Source: Tigriopus japonicus (Eukaryota > Arthropoda > Copepoda > Harpacticoida > Harpacticidae). Taken from it: a DNA stretch of 64,000 bases. Positions within the stretch are counted from its first letter, which is position 1. Each line of letters starts with the position of its first letter. Below the pieces are notes generated by a model. The model saw nothing but the letters and a program-made list of their open reading frames with translations. It made no database searches and had not been told where the DNA came from. Below are positions 22,622-32,800 of this stretch, in pieces. The position numbers and the translations under genes were made by a program. Location of the stretch: contig JAAGOF010000071.1 of the NCBI GenBank assembly GCA_010645155.1, positions 741,106 through 805,105 of the forward strand, read 5' to 3'.

Positions 22622-22925
22622 AGAATTTCAAATATTTAATAGAATTTTCAATATTTAATAGAATTTCCAATATTTAATAGAAGTTCCAAAATTTAATAGA
22701 ATTTCAAATATTTAATAGAAGTTCCAATATTCAATAGAATTTCCAATATTTAATAGAAGTTCCAAAATTTAATAGAATTTCAAATATTTAATAGAAGTTC
22801 CAATATTCAATAGAAGTTCCAACATTTAATAGAAGTTCCAATATTTCATAGAAGTTCCAATATTTCATAGAAGTTCCAATATTTCATAGAAGTTCCAATA
22901 TTTCATAGAAGTTCCAACATTGAAC
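22622..22925. repeat. 19-base AT-rich minisatellite
   Basis: About 16 tandem copies of a 19-base unit resembling TTCCAATATTTAATAGAAG occur with point variation. Two sub-variants are visible (TAGAATTTC and TAGAAGTTCC), and the last copies are the most uniform (ATTTCATAG type), suggesting recent expansion at the right end. No coding frame is conserved across units. Confidence 0.85.
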
Positions 22926-22958
22926 ATCTGACCATAAAATTTTCAGTTTTTATTATCA

Positions 22959-23255
22959 TTAGGCTTGAGAATTTGATTCAAAAAACTTATATTGGCATTT
23001 CGGGGCCTTATTTGCACTAATTTGCAATTTGAGCAATTATCTGCATTGTTTTGCATTTTGGAGCCTTTTTGGGAAAATAAGCGGAAAAGCGTGATTTTCA
23101 AGAGTGGTTTAGGGATCAAATGTGATTTTGAGAAATTGGATTTAAATATGGGTGCAAAACATGTGATTTTTTTTCTATTTCGTATTTTTCAATTTGATTT
23201 ATAGGATGCTAGCTTCTGAAGATGTGGTACCTTAACTAACAAAGCCCCCCTTTAT
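22959..23255 (+). repeat. Dispersed repeat, copy 1 (partner at 38095-38402)
   Basis: It runs from TAGGCTTGAGAATTTGAT to ACAAAGCCCCCC and matches 38095-38402 in reverse orientation, though diverged. Shared landmarks are the GGGGGGCTTTGTTAG end, the run around TTTTGGGAAAATAAGC, and the GAATTTGAT end. TTTATTAT occurs on both sides (about 22950 and 23251), a possible 8-base target duplication. It is probably a small non-coding DNA transposon. Confidence 0.5.
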
Positions 23256-23777
23256 TATGTGTAGGGATCACACGCTTACACACCTTAATAGCTGGTGAAT
23301 ATCAACAAAGGAGATATTTTTACAAAATTTGGTCGGTTTTTTTTCCAAAATTAGAGTTTGAAAAATAGGATTGACAAGGACTATTAGCGTTCGTTCTGAT
23401 GACATCAAGATTTTGCCTACACACGGAAGGTCAGCCATGGATATTTCTACAGATATTTCATACTTAGTTCAGAGCGATGAAAAAATAAATTCTGTGATGC
23501 CTCATGAATATTTTTTAATCACGAAACTTGCATCTTTTTGAAACACCGAATGCAAAATAAATCAGAGCCAGCACAAAAGCCTCAGCAGGAATAAGATTCA
23601 GACACCTTTGCGATTTAAAAAAAGGCGGAAATGGTCACATTGTCTTGAAGGAAATTGCGGACAGATCTGAATTTGGAGAAAAATCCAAGGTTTGGTGATT
23701 TCTTAATTTTGAATTTCAAATTTGAACGTTCATGATTGATCCAAATGATCACTTTTTTCTCATAACTTCAAGTTAAC

Positions 23778-24063
23778 TACTGATGGAGTTCAATCTGATT
23801 TTCAATCTGCTCAATCATTTTTGCGCGCGCTACTTCGTTGTGACTGCCAATTCACTTAAAACGGTACATTTGTCGACTCTGTGAAAAATGCGTTCGTTCA
23901 CATAGAAAATCCAAAAAAGTGACCCTGCTTTTGAAGACTTCAGACCAGGGGTGCCATCGAGATCAAGCAAGGTTTTTTCTCACTACTTTTGCATCGGACC
24001 AATGGCATTGATGGGAGCCCTTAAAGATTGAACAGATTGAAATCAGATTGAATCCCATCACTA
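23778..24063. mobile_element. hAT-like MITE, TACTGATGG-tip family, copy D
   Basis: The ends are TACTGATGGAGTTCAATC and the inverted GATTGAATCCCATCACTA. The 8-base duplication AAGTTAAC flanks it at 23770-23777 and 24064-24071. The interior differs from copies A and B, so it shares only its tips with them, as expected for non-autonomous elements mobilised by one transposase. It is 286 bases long with no coding capacity. Confidence 0.8.
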
Positions 24064-24190
24064 AAGTTAACCATCCTAGATTCCAAATCAATCACAATTG
24101 GAGGACTGCTTTTGGCAGAACTCATATCCTAAGAAGAAATCATTTTTTCATTGAAGTAAAGGTAAAGTGTCCGAAGTTTTCTTTGTACTG

Positions 24191-24399
24191 CAGGGGTCAG
24201 CAACCAGAGGGCCGAGGCCCAATGTGGGCCCAGGAGTTATGGCAAAAGTCCAAAATGATGGGTCCAAGTACTGTACTTGTGGGTCCAAAGCTCTTTGATC
24301 ACTAATTTGGGGGGCCCCTGAACCTACCAATGCCTGTCTGGTGGGCCCCTGACAACACAAATCAAATTTCGTGGGCCTTGACCCAAAGATGGTTGCCTG
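24191..24399. mobile_element. hAT-like MITE with CAGGGGTCAGCAACC tip
   Basis: The left tip CAGGGGTCAGCAACC and right tip GGTTGCCTG are imperfect inverted repeats. The left tip belongs to the well-known CAGGGGTC.GCAACC class of hAT elements. The flanks TTGTACTG (24183-24190) and GTGTACTG (24400-24407) form an 8-base duplication with one mismatch. It is 209 bases long and non-coding. Confidence 0.7.
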
Positions 24400-24661
24400 G
24401 TGTACTGTCAGCATGACGCAATCAATGATTCTCAAAAACTCAAACATCATATAAATCATTTCTCAAAGTCCAGAATCAAGGTGTTTTATCAATTCATATC
24501 ATGTAAAGGAAACCAAGATATGGAAGTTTTTGTAAAATGTAACATTTTATGTTTTTTTTGCATTCTAAAATCTGAGGACAAAACACTTTTAGAATAAAGT
24601 CCATCATTCTGGGGAAGAAGCACCTCTTTCAAAGAGGCCTAGTCCCAACAGGTTTAAAACT

Positions 24662-24955
24662 GAAAAATGAACAGACTAAACCTGTGGATATTGTTGCGCT
24701 TGGTTATGTGTCTATCTCTGTAGCCTTTTCGCATCCAGTGGCAGAATAATATCAAAGGAATGTTAATATTGTGTTCAAGAACAAAAGATTGCAATTTTTA
24801 GCCCCATAAATCTTGAATCAGCAACCCAGACCTTAAAAACCCAGAACAAAAATGAACGGGGGGCATTAAATGCCCCATGAAATATGACTTTATTTGCATT
24901 TTAAAGGATTTTAAGGCATATTTTATTTGCATTAATTTTCCAAGCCTAATTAACA
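24662..24955 (-). repeat. Dispersed repeat (partner at 35930-36219)
   Basis: This block is a diverged reverse complement of 35930-36219. Both share a TAGGC-TGG tip, AAATA-GCAAATAAA blocks, the GGGGGGCATT run and the ATTTTTCAGTT block. The far end is not resolved and no target duplication was established. Confidence 0.5.
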
Positions 24956-25077
24956 TGTAGGTTAGGTATCAATAAGACTTGAAATATAACTTTATTTTAA
25001 CATTTTTTGAGTGACATTTCTGAGGCAAAAGTTGATTGTGGAAATGTCGATTCAGTGTACGCAAAAGATCATCTCAA

Positions 25078-25262
25078 GATACTAAAGGCGCAGTTACACA
25101 ACACTGGTTCAATTTGAGGCCAACTGCAATATCACAAATGTACAATTTTGCATATTCTTGTGAAGGCCTGCTCACAAGTCTCACAGGCCAATGGAGAAAT
25201 GGTATCTGTGACTTCAAAGTCAGATCTGAGATATATAACGTGTCGTGTAATTGCACCTTAAG
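25078..25262. mobile_element. MITE with TAAGGTGCAATTACAC-type inverted ends
   Basis: The left end AAAGGCGCAGTTACAC and right end GTGTAATTGCACCTT are inverted repeats of about 20 bases. A similar tip (TTAGGGTGCAGTTACAC) occurs at about 42190, indicating a family. The target duplication could not be settled, so the superfamily is left open. The interior is non-coding. Confidence 0.55.
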
Positions 25263-25325
25263 AACAAATAGACATTATTCAGATTGATCATGGGATGAGT
25301 GACACTGGCATTTTTAACATCGAAA

Positions 25326-25445
25326 CCAACACCGACACCGGACAAATTGTGAAGGTCGGCACCGACACCGGACAAATTGGGAAGGTCGGCACCGACACCG
25401 GACAAATTGTGAAGGTCGGCACCGACACCGGTGTCGATATCGAAC
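25326..25445. repeat. 30-base minisatellite (CACCGACACCGGACAAATTG unit)
   Basis: Three near-perfect and one or two degenerate copies of a 30-base unit are present. Because the period is a multiple of three, both strands stay open across the array. The plus strand reads as VGTDTGQIVK repeats and the minus strand as GVGADLHNLS repeats. Related CGACACC/GTGTCGA sequence continues with gaps to about 25610. No start codon context or splice signal supports translation. Confidence 0.75.
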
Positions 25446-25619
25446 TCAACACGGACACTGGCTTTGAACGTGTTTATGTAGTAAATTTTTCGTATTTTTA
25501 ACAAAATCACGAAACCTTGTAGGTGTTGATACAAAAGGCCCATGTCGACACTAACACCGGAAGTTGGAAAAGCAGGTGTCGATGTCGACACCTCGACACC
25601 GATACCGGCTTCTCAGCCA

Positions 25620-28600
25620 CCCCTATCATGAATTCATGACACAGTTGTATTCTTCATCACAAACTCATTTTTTCACGAGCAGGATAAATCATGCAGGCAA
25701 ATCATGTTGTGTGATCGTGAGAGAATACTAAACTTCATCATGGCGAACTAATGATGGCCCAAAACATCAGTGTTTTTTTTCCCAGATTTAGTTTCAATTT
25801 ACGCAATGAATTACTTAGATCTACTTGAATTTGCCATGTTGTTGGACCTCTTTCATCCTTGCATTATTAAAGATTCAGATCTCGAACTTCAAGCCAAATA
25901 GAAATCCGGCGCTCCGGCCGTTCGAGATCATACTTCAAACTCTGCCCATATTTTCCCTCTGCCGACTCTGCCCATCTCACCCGGGAAACTGTCAAGGCGT
26001 CTAAAATAGCATTTCTCTGCGTTATCCACTTCCAAATTTAGTCGCAAACTATCGATAGTGTGCCATTTATCAATCAAAAAAGCAAAATGTCCTCTTCTTC
26101 ATACAAAAATAAACCTAGGTATCAATTTTCATTTAACAGGTTCTTTCTGTCCAAGCCGTCCAAGCATACTCGTCATCTTTCTTCGCGAATTTGCCACAAA
26201 GTAACGTCACCCTGAATTGAGTGACGGGCAAGCGAATCTGGGCTGATGCTCCCTGGAAATGCACGGTCGTGTAACGATGAAAAGAAGGTTGCCGCAATGA
26301 CGAAAGGAACGTCGATGAACTCAGTCGAGTCTGAACTAGTCTGAACCCAGAACAACACCGGCGCCGCTCTTGACTTTAACAGCCGCGCCGGCGGCTCAGT
26401 GCCACGAAAGGTTTGATGAATTTGGAGTGAGTTGCGCTAACGTGAGCGCTATCGATGCTATTTTGGTTGATCAAGTCAAAAGGTGGAATTCTAGTACATT
26501 CAAAACAATTTTGTTCCATCCTTGTGTTGAGCTCTCCTTGGAACTTCTGACGTTCTAGAAAAATAACGGAACATGTTCGAATTTGTTGTCATGAACGGCA
26601 GCTTCTCTATTTACTCTACAAGACTGAGAAAACGAGTGAATACAAATAGTGAAAATAGTCCTCTACATTCTCTCCGCTTCTGGAATACTTTTCTGTTTAC
26701 CCTAGAATTTCTCCTAATGGCAATGAGTATGAAACTCTTCAAATTTAAATCAAATAAATGGATTGGCTTAGAGCGGGCCTTGTTAGACTTTTATTGTTTA
26801 ATCATCAAGCAGGTACAGTAGTTTCAAAATGAGAAAAATGCTGTTTCACTGTTGTTCAACCGAAATGTAGTATAATGCAATGAAGGAGTTTTATGGAACC
26901 TTTAATTTCTGTCACTAGAAAGCGGCAGACATGGATGGAATAGTCTCTGAAAATTATGGTTGAACTCGTCTTAATCTTGTTGCCAGAATCACAACTTATT
27001 TCGTAAAAAAAATTCTCTTCATATTTCAAGTCTATTCAATGTCAGCTTTAATTCTGTTGTGTTTAAGAATTGCTCAATCATAGTGTATGACCATAGAGTA
27101 GAGTAAACAATCTCGCCAAAACATCCAAAAGTGTTTTAACCGCCAGATAGCCGTGATTGTCACTGAAGTTCAACACTGAAGCCAAAGTGGACGTCTCCAA
27201 AAAGGCAACAAGGCAATCATATTAAGGACAAGACATGGCACTCCACGCACTGGAACTTAAACGCAGATAGTTCCGTCTAAGTAACAAAAGTACAGTTTTT
27301 CAATATCGTTCTTCACTTTGATTTTACGAAATTTTTGTGCATTGTTTGTCCAAAATCAATTTGAGGACCATTTTCATTTTTCATAATTGAGAGTGAATTT
27401 TAGCCTTAACTGAGACCACCCTCTTCAAGAAATCTTTGATACCAAAGCTTGCTATGCAATGGGACAAGCGCACCATAATTGGTATTTTTCAGGGTGGCCA
27501 TGTCATTTTAGTATTCTTAAATATAACAGGGTTTCAAACACACTGTTGAGTTTGACGATTTGATACTTTGAACTGATGCAGAGCTGAAATCTGAAATGAA
27601 TTTAAAAAGCAACAAAGAGTGTAAACCAAAGAAGGAAGTTCAAAACCTTTTTGGAATATTGTGAAAAGAAATGACATTGCCACCCTGAACATTTTGGGCC
27701 ATAGAGATCTATAGAGAGGCTATTGTCGTCATTTTGTCTGCCTTGTTTATTGCTGAAACTGGCCAGAAGGTGCGTGAAAAGGCAAAAATTTCCAAAGAAT
27801 ATAGTAAGATACTTGCCTGAACAAGTGGAAGGTCATAGTACAAATGAAAGGGCGCAAGACAAATCTTCAATGCCAAATCCCATAATTGTGTGATCTAATG
27901 CCTGTGAATTGACTATCATCTTCATTGAGCACCTTGGTATAATTTGGGAGAATCAAGGGTAGACAGGAGGCCACATAGCCAAAAAACTTAATGTTTTTCA
28001 AAAATTTACCTTCTACAAATACGTTTGTTTGGGCAAGTTTCAACTAGTCACTGATAAACGGCATTCCATTGCGCATCCCCATAAATGTCAAAATAAGCAG
28101 ATTCTCTCAACCTAGAGGGGCATTGGGGATCCTCAAGGTCCCAAATTTGACTCAGAATCAACAAAAATGCCTCAATACGAGTCTAGTTCGTCAAATGTGA
28201 CTCCTGTTACATATTTGAAAACCTTTCCATCACAAAATTAGCATCGTTGAATGATGCGTTATATGACTCTCTTGTTTTTTTCTCAGCCGAATATGGTGCG
28301 CCTCTTGCGGTCAACTTCAGAACCTCAAAGCACAATAAATCTCGGATCTCTGGCCATTAAAACAAGAGAGCTTTTGGCCAAAACTTTTGGTTTCCGGAAA
28401 TTCAAATGGAGTGTTAAATGTGTGGTATTTTAATAACAATACCGCGTTTTTCTAAAAATTTGAGTAATTTCGCTCACTGTTTTGAATAAATAAATGTGTT
28501 AAAGAAAATAAGTAGTGAAAAGGTGTGCATCATATCAATCCATTATAATTTGTCATATTTGTCATATTTTTCAAATAATGAACCCACCTCTGCATATGTT

Positions 28601-28620
28601 TTACCACGATGACCTGTCAT
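25620..28620. other. Gene-free AT-rich interval with one GC-rich patch
   Basis: Apart from a possible small hAT-like element at 27490-27687, nothing recognisable was found. A GC-rich patch at about 26340-26400, with CCGGCGCCGCTC and GCCGCGCCGGCGGC, stands out and could be a promoter or leader of the minus-strand REPS gene. That is speculative, since no upstream REPS exon was found. Confidence 0.35.
27490..27687. mobile_element. Possible small hAT-like element (CAGGGTGGC tips)
   Basis: CAGGGTGGCCATGTCATTT at the left and AAATGACATTGCCACCCTG at the right are inverted repeats of 19 bases with one mismatch. The CAGGG tip fits hAT elements, but the flanking bases do not form a clean 8-base duplication. 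The 198-base interior is non-coding. Confidence 0.5.
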
Positions 28621-29096
28621 CACCAACTTTCTCTCTCTCTCTCTCTCTCACCATAATCCATTAAGGTGTCTCTTTGCGTAAAGACTCATTTTGCCGACAC
28701 TATCCGTCATTCATCAGTTTTTGTAGTCTTGATCGGCGCCGCCAGCGCCGCCAGCGTCTCCCTCTCTCTCTGCCTCTCTCTTTGCCTGCCTGTTTCAGGG
28801 CCACTGCCATCCATTCCTGTGCCGTGTGCCCTCCATCCCTCCAACCCTCGGTCGTCGTCTTCTTGTGTGGTTGGTTGATCGCCGCTCTTTGGAAGTTGCG
28901 TTTGTCCGTGCGTTACTCTTTCTCCGCCTCCGACGTTCGTTCCACTCATCTCCCCGCCTCCCGCCCCCGGCCCCGCCTACCGCCTCTTTCTCCTCCGCCT
29001 GGCCTACTGGCTCATCATCGACGTGGATTCCGCCGATTTCGGGGGCGCCCTCCACCGTCAACCCACCGCTGATTGGCCTCGTAGAAAAGAAGCAAC
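28621..29096 (+). promoter_or_regulatory. 5' flank and leader of the UBC9 gene
   Basis: A CT dinucleotide run (28629-28650) and further pyrimidine-rich sequence lead into a GC-rich stretch before the start codon. Long open frames on both strands here are shadows of GC-rich composition. The actual start of transcription cannot be fixed by eye. Confidence 0.4.
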
Positions 29097-29579
29097 ATGT
29101 CCGGCATCGCTCAGGCGCGTTTAGCCGAAGAGCGCAAGGCGTGGCGAAAGGACCACCCCTTCGGATTCATCGCCCGTCCCACCAAGAACCCCGATGGGAC
29201 GCTGAATCTCATGCTTTGGGAGTACGGCATCCCGGGCAAGAAAGGCACCCCTTGGGAGAACGGCATGTATCGCGGACAAATGATCTTCAAGGACGATTTC
29301 CCGTCCACGCCACCCAAGGTCAAGTTCGTGCCGCCCTTGTTCCACCCCAATGTGTACCCCTCGGGCACGGTGTGTTTGTCCTTGTTGGACGAGGAGAAGG
29401 ATTGGCGACCGGCCATCACCATCAAGCAATTGCTTTTGGGCATCCAAGACCTGCTCAATGACCCCAACATCAAGGATCCGGCTCAAGCCGAGGCCTACAC
29501 CTGCTATTGCCAAAACCGCACCGAATACGAAAAGCGGGTGCGGGCTCAAGCCCGCGCTATGACGGCCGAAATGCATTGA
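29097..29579 (+). CDS. UBC9: SUMO-conjugating enzyme UBC9, intronless coding region
   Basis: This is the sole E2 enzyme of the SUMO pathway: it accepts SUMO from the SAE1/SAE2 E1 and transfers it to target lysines, mostly in the nucleus. The 160-residue protein is near-identical in layout to the 158-residue human enzyme. It begins MSGIA, has the HPN motif at 83-85, the catalytic cysteine at 93 in [22 protein letters not shown], and the DPAQAEAY block that holds the active-site aspartate. The acidic loop reads DEEKDW where the human protein has EEDKDW. The coding region has no intron and strong C/G preference at third codon positions, unlike its neighbours, suggesting high expression or possibly origin by retroposition. 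PPP4R2 follows closely on the same strand. Identification is secure. Confidence 0.97.
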   Translation: MSGIAQARLAEERKAWRKDHPFGFIARPTKNPDGTLNLMLWEYGIPGKKGTPWENGMYRGQMIFKDDFPSTPPKVKFVPPLFHPNVYPSGTVCLSLLDEEKDWRPAITIKQLLLGIQDLLNDPNIKDPAQAEAYTCYCQNRTEYEKRVRAQARAMTAEMH

Positions 29580-29709
29580 GGTCCTCGCATTTGTCAAAAC
29601 GAAAAACAATCCGCTGGGATCCGCCCATCCCAGATCCTCGTCTTCGCCGTGTTCCGGCCGTCCGTGACGTGGCTCAATCGCAAAAATATGAAGACTATCA
29701 CGAAGATAT

Positions 29710-29715
29710 AATAAA
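29710..29715 (+). terminator. UBC9 poly(A) signal
   Basis: AATAAA lies 131 bases after the UBC9 stop and only about 80 bases before the 3' splice site that precedes PPP4R2. Confidence 0.6.
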
Positions 29716-29780
29716 CGACAATTGGCCGGATACATCCCACAAATTACCACCCCCTCCATATCCTGATTAATATTGACCAT

Positions 29781-29793
29781 GTGTTCTTTTCAG
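29781..29793 (+). other. 3' splice site just before the PPP4R2 start (cis or trans)
   Basis: The sequence TGTTCTTTTCAG ending at 29793 is a strong acceptor, and the PPP4R2 ATG follows 15 bases later. No upstream donor or first exon is evident in the 200 bases since the UBC9 stop. Either a 5' UTR exon lies further upstream, perhaps overlapping UBC9, or a spliced leader is trans-spliced here. Confidence 0.5.
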
Positions 29794-29808
29794 CCTGGAT
29801 TTAGCATC

Positions 29809-32800
29809 ATGGAGAATTTAGAAGAAGTGTTACTCGAACTCAATCAGTTCGAGAAGAAATCGCCCGAGGCGCTCACGCCCGTCATGGAAGCCTATTTGAT
29901 ATCCGTGGCCCAAACGGGTCACACCCATTTTCCGTGGCAGAAAATCAAACCCTTGTTAAAGCTCAAATTGGACGCGGTCATCAAAGACTTCCACGCCTCT
30001 CATCCTACGGATGACTTGCCTCACGTGCCCAATGTGGATCCATTTTCGTTCAGAGATTGTCGGGACAAAGTTTTCGGTCAGTTGGATGGGTTTTCCGGCA
30101 TTCCCTTCACCGTTCAACGTCTTTGTGAACTCTTAACTCAGCCCAAGAAACATTATAAGCGGACGGACAAATTCATGCGGGCCATTGAAAAGAACATGTT
30201 GGTGGTGTCCACCGTGGATCCGCGCCACAAGGCCCCAGTTGACGAGGACGAGACCTCCGTCAATACCATTGTTAACGGTGATCATTCCACATCCAGTGAC
30301 GGAGAGAGCTCGTCCCCACTTCGATCCAATGGGATTGGCTCGCCGGGTCATCGACGTCTCAATCATGAGAAGGACAACACCGCGGAATCGCCTAAAGGCC
30401 CGCTGTTCCCATCGCTACCGGCCAATAGCTCTGACAAATCAGTTGAAGGTGAACCCGCCCCATCTTCCAGCCCACCCCCAAGCGAAGAAAAAGCGGATCA
30501 AGGTAAGGCCTGTCATCAAAATAGGGGCAATGATATTAAAAAATGCACTATCCAGTAAAAAAGATTGTCGGTATTTTCGAAGAATGAAACCTAATGAACT
30601 TTTCAGAAGTTAGCATCAGGTTGGTATCGTGTTAATAAAACTAGAGACCCAAGAGTGCCTACCAGCACGCCATTTTAGGGTGTAATATCGACTCGCTATG
30701 AAATTTCTGTTCTTACGTAGCAAAACAGACAACAATGATCCAAAATGTTGTGCCTTAGATTTTTTTATTAATCCGCCACAGGGGAAAGGCCGAAATCGAA
30801 GTAATTTTGGACACAAATGGTCTCGGAGCATGATCGTACCGATCTGGATTTGAGCTAGATCCAAAATTTCGATTCAGGTTCGGAACCAATCCGATCCGAA
30901 CAGTTGTCGAACCGACCTTGATCCGGGACCGAATACTCTTGACCCGACCCATCCCTACTAGAAAGTTTAATGAAAAGAGCGATGTAATTGTTAACTTTTT
31001 TTAAAAAAATTTTTTGTTGTTTTAATTAGACATTTTTTTAAAAAAAGTAACCCACCTAAGCTTTCTTAACGCCATAGAAAATAAATATACAATTTACACA
31101 ATGTGTTTTCAAAATTCAATTGCAATAAGCTTGCAACAACATGTTTCACAAGGAACATCACAGGAATGAGTATGCTCTCGTATGGCAGGAATTACTAGTG
31201 ATGTCATCATTTTTGGCGGGAAACAATGTTTGGAAGACATGTGTTTCTGATGAGTAGGGACGGGCAAAAAGTGTAAAACAATTTTTGGTAACATAAACAC
31301 ATTTATTTGCCTTTTTGCATTTTTCGCCTTTATTTGCACGATTTTTTTATGAATTTGGCCAGAAATGAACAAATTGTTGAGAGTGAGCTATTTCTTCTAT
31401 GAAAATGTTTACTTTTGGAAGATTTTTTTTCAAATTTGAAAACTAAATCTGATTTATCGGCTCTCAGCGTAGGCTAGCATAAGCATCTTTAAGCTAGCAT
31501 AGTATTGATTACTACTTCTTCAATATCTAAATTTTGCTCTTCAAGATTGAAAAATAACAAACAGATGACAAGAAAGTATCTGAATCTTTTTGTTTCAGAA
31601 ATTTCAGTTTTTTTGCGAATTTTTTAAATTTTATTTGCGCTTTTTACCTTTTTGTGCACTTTATTTTACGATTTTGGGCTGATTTTTGTGCAACTTTTGG
31701 TAACCAAATGCTTGTTTTGATTTGCACTTTTTGCCCGTCCCTACTCATGAGCTTGGAAGGTAGCTAAAACAAAGATTTAGGCCTAGTAATTGCAACAATT
31801 CCTTTCTCATCTACACAACTGGGATATGAGGTAGCAATTCTTGGCACAAAATCTCCATTAGGTGACCCTACCTTGCAACCTCCCGTGAAAAAACTTGCCC
31901 AAGCCCAGATTTCACATCACCAGGGGCAACTATACCTGAAAACAAATGAGTTGTTTAATTGAAGACTTCCAATTTCTCCATTTGCTTTTAAATTACTTTG
32001 CAATACTTCTAAACATACATTAACCATGCCATTGCTCTCAAATGCAACATTTTTCAAAAATCTGACCCTTAAAAACTGCGACATTTGTTTTGGCAAGCCT
32101 AGACTGGTAACGGCAGCAGGTCTGTATTTTGATTACTGATGCGTTTAGAGTTGGATTTTTGGCAGAGTTTTGCCATTTTGGTTTTTAGGGTCAAAAATCT
32201 GACCACAACTAAACTTTTCAACTGGTAATAGACCTTATCTACCATAAAATATGGCAGCACTGCCAACTCGAAATCCATTTTTATAATTATCGATGAAGCT
32301 CGAAATTGAACTAGTTCGAGTGTTGCCAAATTGGTCCCTGTTTAGGTCTTTTCAAAAAGTTCTTTACAACCTGCCCTTTTTAATAGCGATAAACTTCCGA
32401 GTCAAAACTGGCAGCACTCCTGGTTCGAAACACATTACTAATTTTGATACGGTAATCGCTCTACTGATGGGAACAAGCTGCAGCTTGAAGAGGAGTTTGG
32501 GCCAAGCAACAATTTTCATCTGTGCTTGAAAGCTTGCAAGCGGTTTCAAGCACATTCGCCCGATGTCAGGTTTGCCAGAAAAACGTCAATTTTTCGGCCA
32601 CCGGAAAAGGGAAAAAATGGTTTGCACTCTAGTTTAACAAAGCCTGCTTCAAATAGCCCCTAATAAGATAAATATCTTGAAAAAATCTAAGCAAAAAATT
32701 GCCAATTTTGGGACAAGATAGGAGTCTATTTGTAGATCAGGCAAAAATGACTATGAATGGTTTGGCAACCCTGCTCTCGACTGTTGGTCCTCTTAGAGTT

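Noticed and set aside
28707..29780. Minus-strand and alternative-frame open readings over UBC9, up to 219 codons
   Set aside because: They are shadows of the GC-rich UBC9 coding region. The UBC9 frame explains the conservation.
30800..30960. Possible hAT-like end (CCCATCCCTA) in PPP4R2 intron 1
   Set aside because: No matching inverted partner or target duplication was found, so an element could not be delimited.
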